Positions 6,293-7,170 of a stretch of 7,170 bases of DNA are shown piece after piece. This DNA comes from an uncultured Mitsuokella sp. (GTDB taxonomy: Bacteria; Bacillota; Negativicutes; Selenomonadales; Selenomonadaceae). Position numbers and translations under genes: made by a program. Numbering within the stretch: the stretch's first letter is position 1; every line of letters begins with the position of its first letter. The notes under the pieces were generated by a model. That model did no database searches, was not told where the DNA came from, and was given only the letters and a program-made list of their open reading frames with translations. The stretch covers positions 1 to 7,170 of the forward strand of contig CAAGMF010000204.1 of NCBI GenBank assembly GCA_900770895.1, written 5' to 3'.

Positions 6293-6298
6293 CCCCTT
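6293..6298 (-). promoter_or_regulatory. Ribosome binding site supporting a TTG start
   Basis: AAGGGG (minus strand) lies 10 nt before the TTG at 6280-6282, in the 32-nt gap after the permease stop codon. It is the only Shine-Dalgarno-like site near the N-terminus of the secreted protein and fixes its start just ahead of the signal peptide. Confidence 0.65.
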
Positions 6299-6314
6299 GA
6301 AAACGTAGCTATAC

Positions 6315-7170
6315 TTACCAAGTCAACAAAATGAAATACACTAAGAATAAGACAGTCAGTCCCCGCATAGACCAGCTCAACTCCCGGCCGCGACCGGCCA
6401 GGATCAGGCTGCCGCTCCAGGTCAGACATCCGGCCCCGAGCCCCACGACGAAATCTCCCGCCAGCGGAATGAGCAGTAATGTCAGCATACCTGCCAGATA
6501 GCCATCCCGGTCGGAGAGACTCACCGCAGCCGTCCTGACGGATTGCTCGCACACAAGCAGTCCGCCGATGACCAACACCGGCACCGCAGGCGCTGGGAAC
6601 TCAGCCAGCGCTGCGAGCACTGGCTCGAAAAACATGGCGGCCAGCAGCAACGCCGCCGCAGCCAGAGCCGTCCGGCGAGTCCCTGGGCCCGTTTGCTGTC
6701 CTGCCAGACTCGAGATCGGCGACAACGCCACCGGCAGGCTCCCGACGAATGCCCCGATCGTACTCACTATTCCGAGACCGGCAGACACCCGGGAGCGCCT
6801 CTGGCACTCCATGGCCGCTAAAACGCCTTCATTCCAGCAGATCAGAGCCAGTCCGAGCGCCACGCCCGTCCCCAACATGCGCACGGCATCGCCATCGCGT
6901 ACCGGCAATATCGTCAGCTGCAGAGCCGTGACATCGAGCCCCTCCGGCAGCATGCACGGTGCGGCTGGCAGGGCCCAGAAGCCCTCAGCCAGCGCTATGC
7001 CTGCCGTGACAAGCATGCCCAGGAACAAGCTCAGAGCCATTGATACGCGCAGGAACAGCAGTGCGATCGTCACCACGATGCCGCAGAGACTCAGATACGC
7101 CAATGGGTCCTGCATATCTCCGAGCATCATCGGCGTCGGGCTGCCAGCCCAGGGCGCTGCCACGAGCAGC
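6315..7170 (-). CDS. Divergent AzgA-like (NCS2/COG2252) permease, C-terminal part
   Basis: About 284 codons of a polytopic inner-membrane protein are visible; the frame stays open to the window edge, so the N-terminus is missing (a GTG at 7161-7163 is unlikely to be the true start). The order of features matches the second half of AzgA-type purine permeases (usually about 430-480 aa): SPTPMMLGDMQDPLAYL resembling the family's NPATLVALGDLT segment, TIGAFVGS before the substrate helix, an LAG...TGPGTRRTAL stretch where AGV..GGRTGL is usual, PVLVIGGLLV, LLLIPLAGDFVVGLGAG and GRGRELSWSM..LTVLFLVYF at the end. About nine hydrophobic helices are visible. The usual DTIGTLIG motif and TTYVES glutamate are not preserved (CWNEGVLAAME and ALSPISS instead), and the loop between them is about a dozen residues shorter. 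Substrate is therefore unknown. It is followed at 32 nt by the glucosaminidase gene. Confidence 0.75.
   Translation of the reverse strand, partial: LLVAAPWAGSPTPMMLGDMQDPLAYLSLCGIVVTIALLFLRVSMALSLFLGMLVTAGIALAEGFWALPAAPCMLPEGLDVTALQLTILPVRDGDAVRMLGTGVALGLALICWNEGVLAAMECQRRSRVSAGLGIVSTIGAFVGSLPVALSPISSLAGQQTGPGTRRTALAAAALLLAAMFFEPVLAALAEFPAPAVPVLVIGGLLVCEQSVRTAAVSLSDRDGYLAGMLTLLLIPLAGDFVVGLGAGCLTWSGSLILAGRGRELSWSMRGLTVLFLVYFILLTW

Noticed and set aside
6310..6335. TTGACT box as a promoter for the glucosaminidase gene
   Set aside because: No acceptable -10 hexamer occurs 16-18 bp downstream, and the box is within the last codons of the permease gene.
6283..6552. N-terminal extension of the glucosaminidase gene to an ATG at 6552
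   Set aside because: It would overlap the permease gene by over 200 nt and place 90 Arg/Gly-rich residues before the signal peptide. The TTG at 6282 with an upstream AAGGGG is better.

Overview
This is a core-genome window from a Bacillota-type bacterium, with every credible gene on the minus strand. The best guess is Negativicutes (Selenomonas or Mitsuokella-like), which is an inference. It rests on four things: the Gram-positive order L7Ae-like gene, rpsL, rpsG, fusA; a YkpA/YbiT-type ABC-F protein and a small monofunctional AroH chorismate mutase; strong Shine-Dalgarno sites combined with GTG and TTG starts; and GC-rich codon use. No marker in the window fixes the genus.

Read in the direction of transcription (right to left), the first block is the 3' part of a divergent AzgA-like (NCS2) permease gene (6315-7170, cut by the window edge). 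It is followed by a secreted glucosaminidase-domain protein (5362-6282), a duplicated-ATPase ABC-F protein (3689-5323), an AarF/UbiB-type membrane kinase-like protein (1996-3603) and an AroH chorismate mutase (1552-1920). The gaps are 32, 38, 85 and 75 nt. I see no terminator in them and no convincing promoter, so the five may form one transcription unit. It ends in a well-formed intrinsic terminator (1481-1543) that starts only 8 nt past the aroH stop codon.

The second block is the str (streptomycin) ribosomal operon: an L7Ae/YbxF-like gene (1080-1325), rpsL (630-1007), rpsG (122-592) and the first 27 codons of fusA (1-82). It has its own near-perfect vegetative promoter at 1379-1407 (TTGACA, 17 bp, TG-extended TAATAT), in a 226-nt spacer that is the longest non-coding stretch here. 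In Bacillus the same genes follow rpoB-rpoC; here they follow an unrelated unit, and the promoter plus upstream terminator make the operon self-contained.

I found no mobile element, CRISPR array, phage gene, tRNA/rRNA or sign of an undescribed multi-gene system. The points most worth a second look are the permease's loss of the family's substrate-site motifs, the Glu-to-Gln change at a catalytic position of AroH, and several small RNA structures in the spacers of the str operon.
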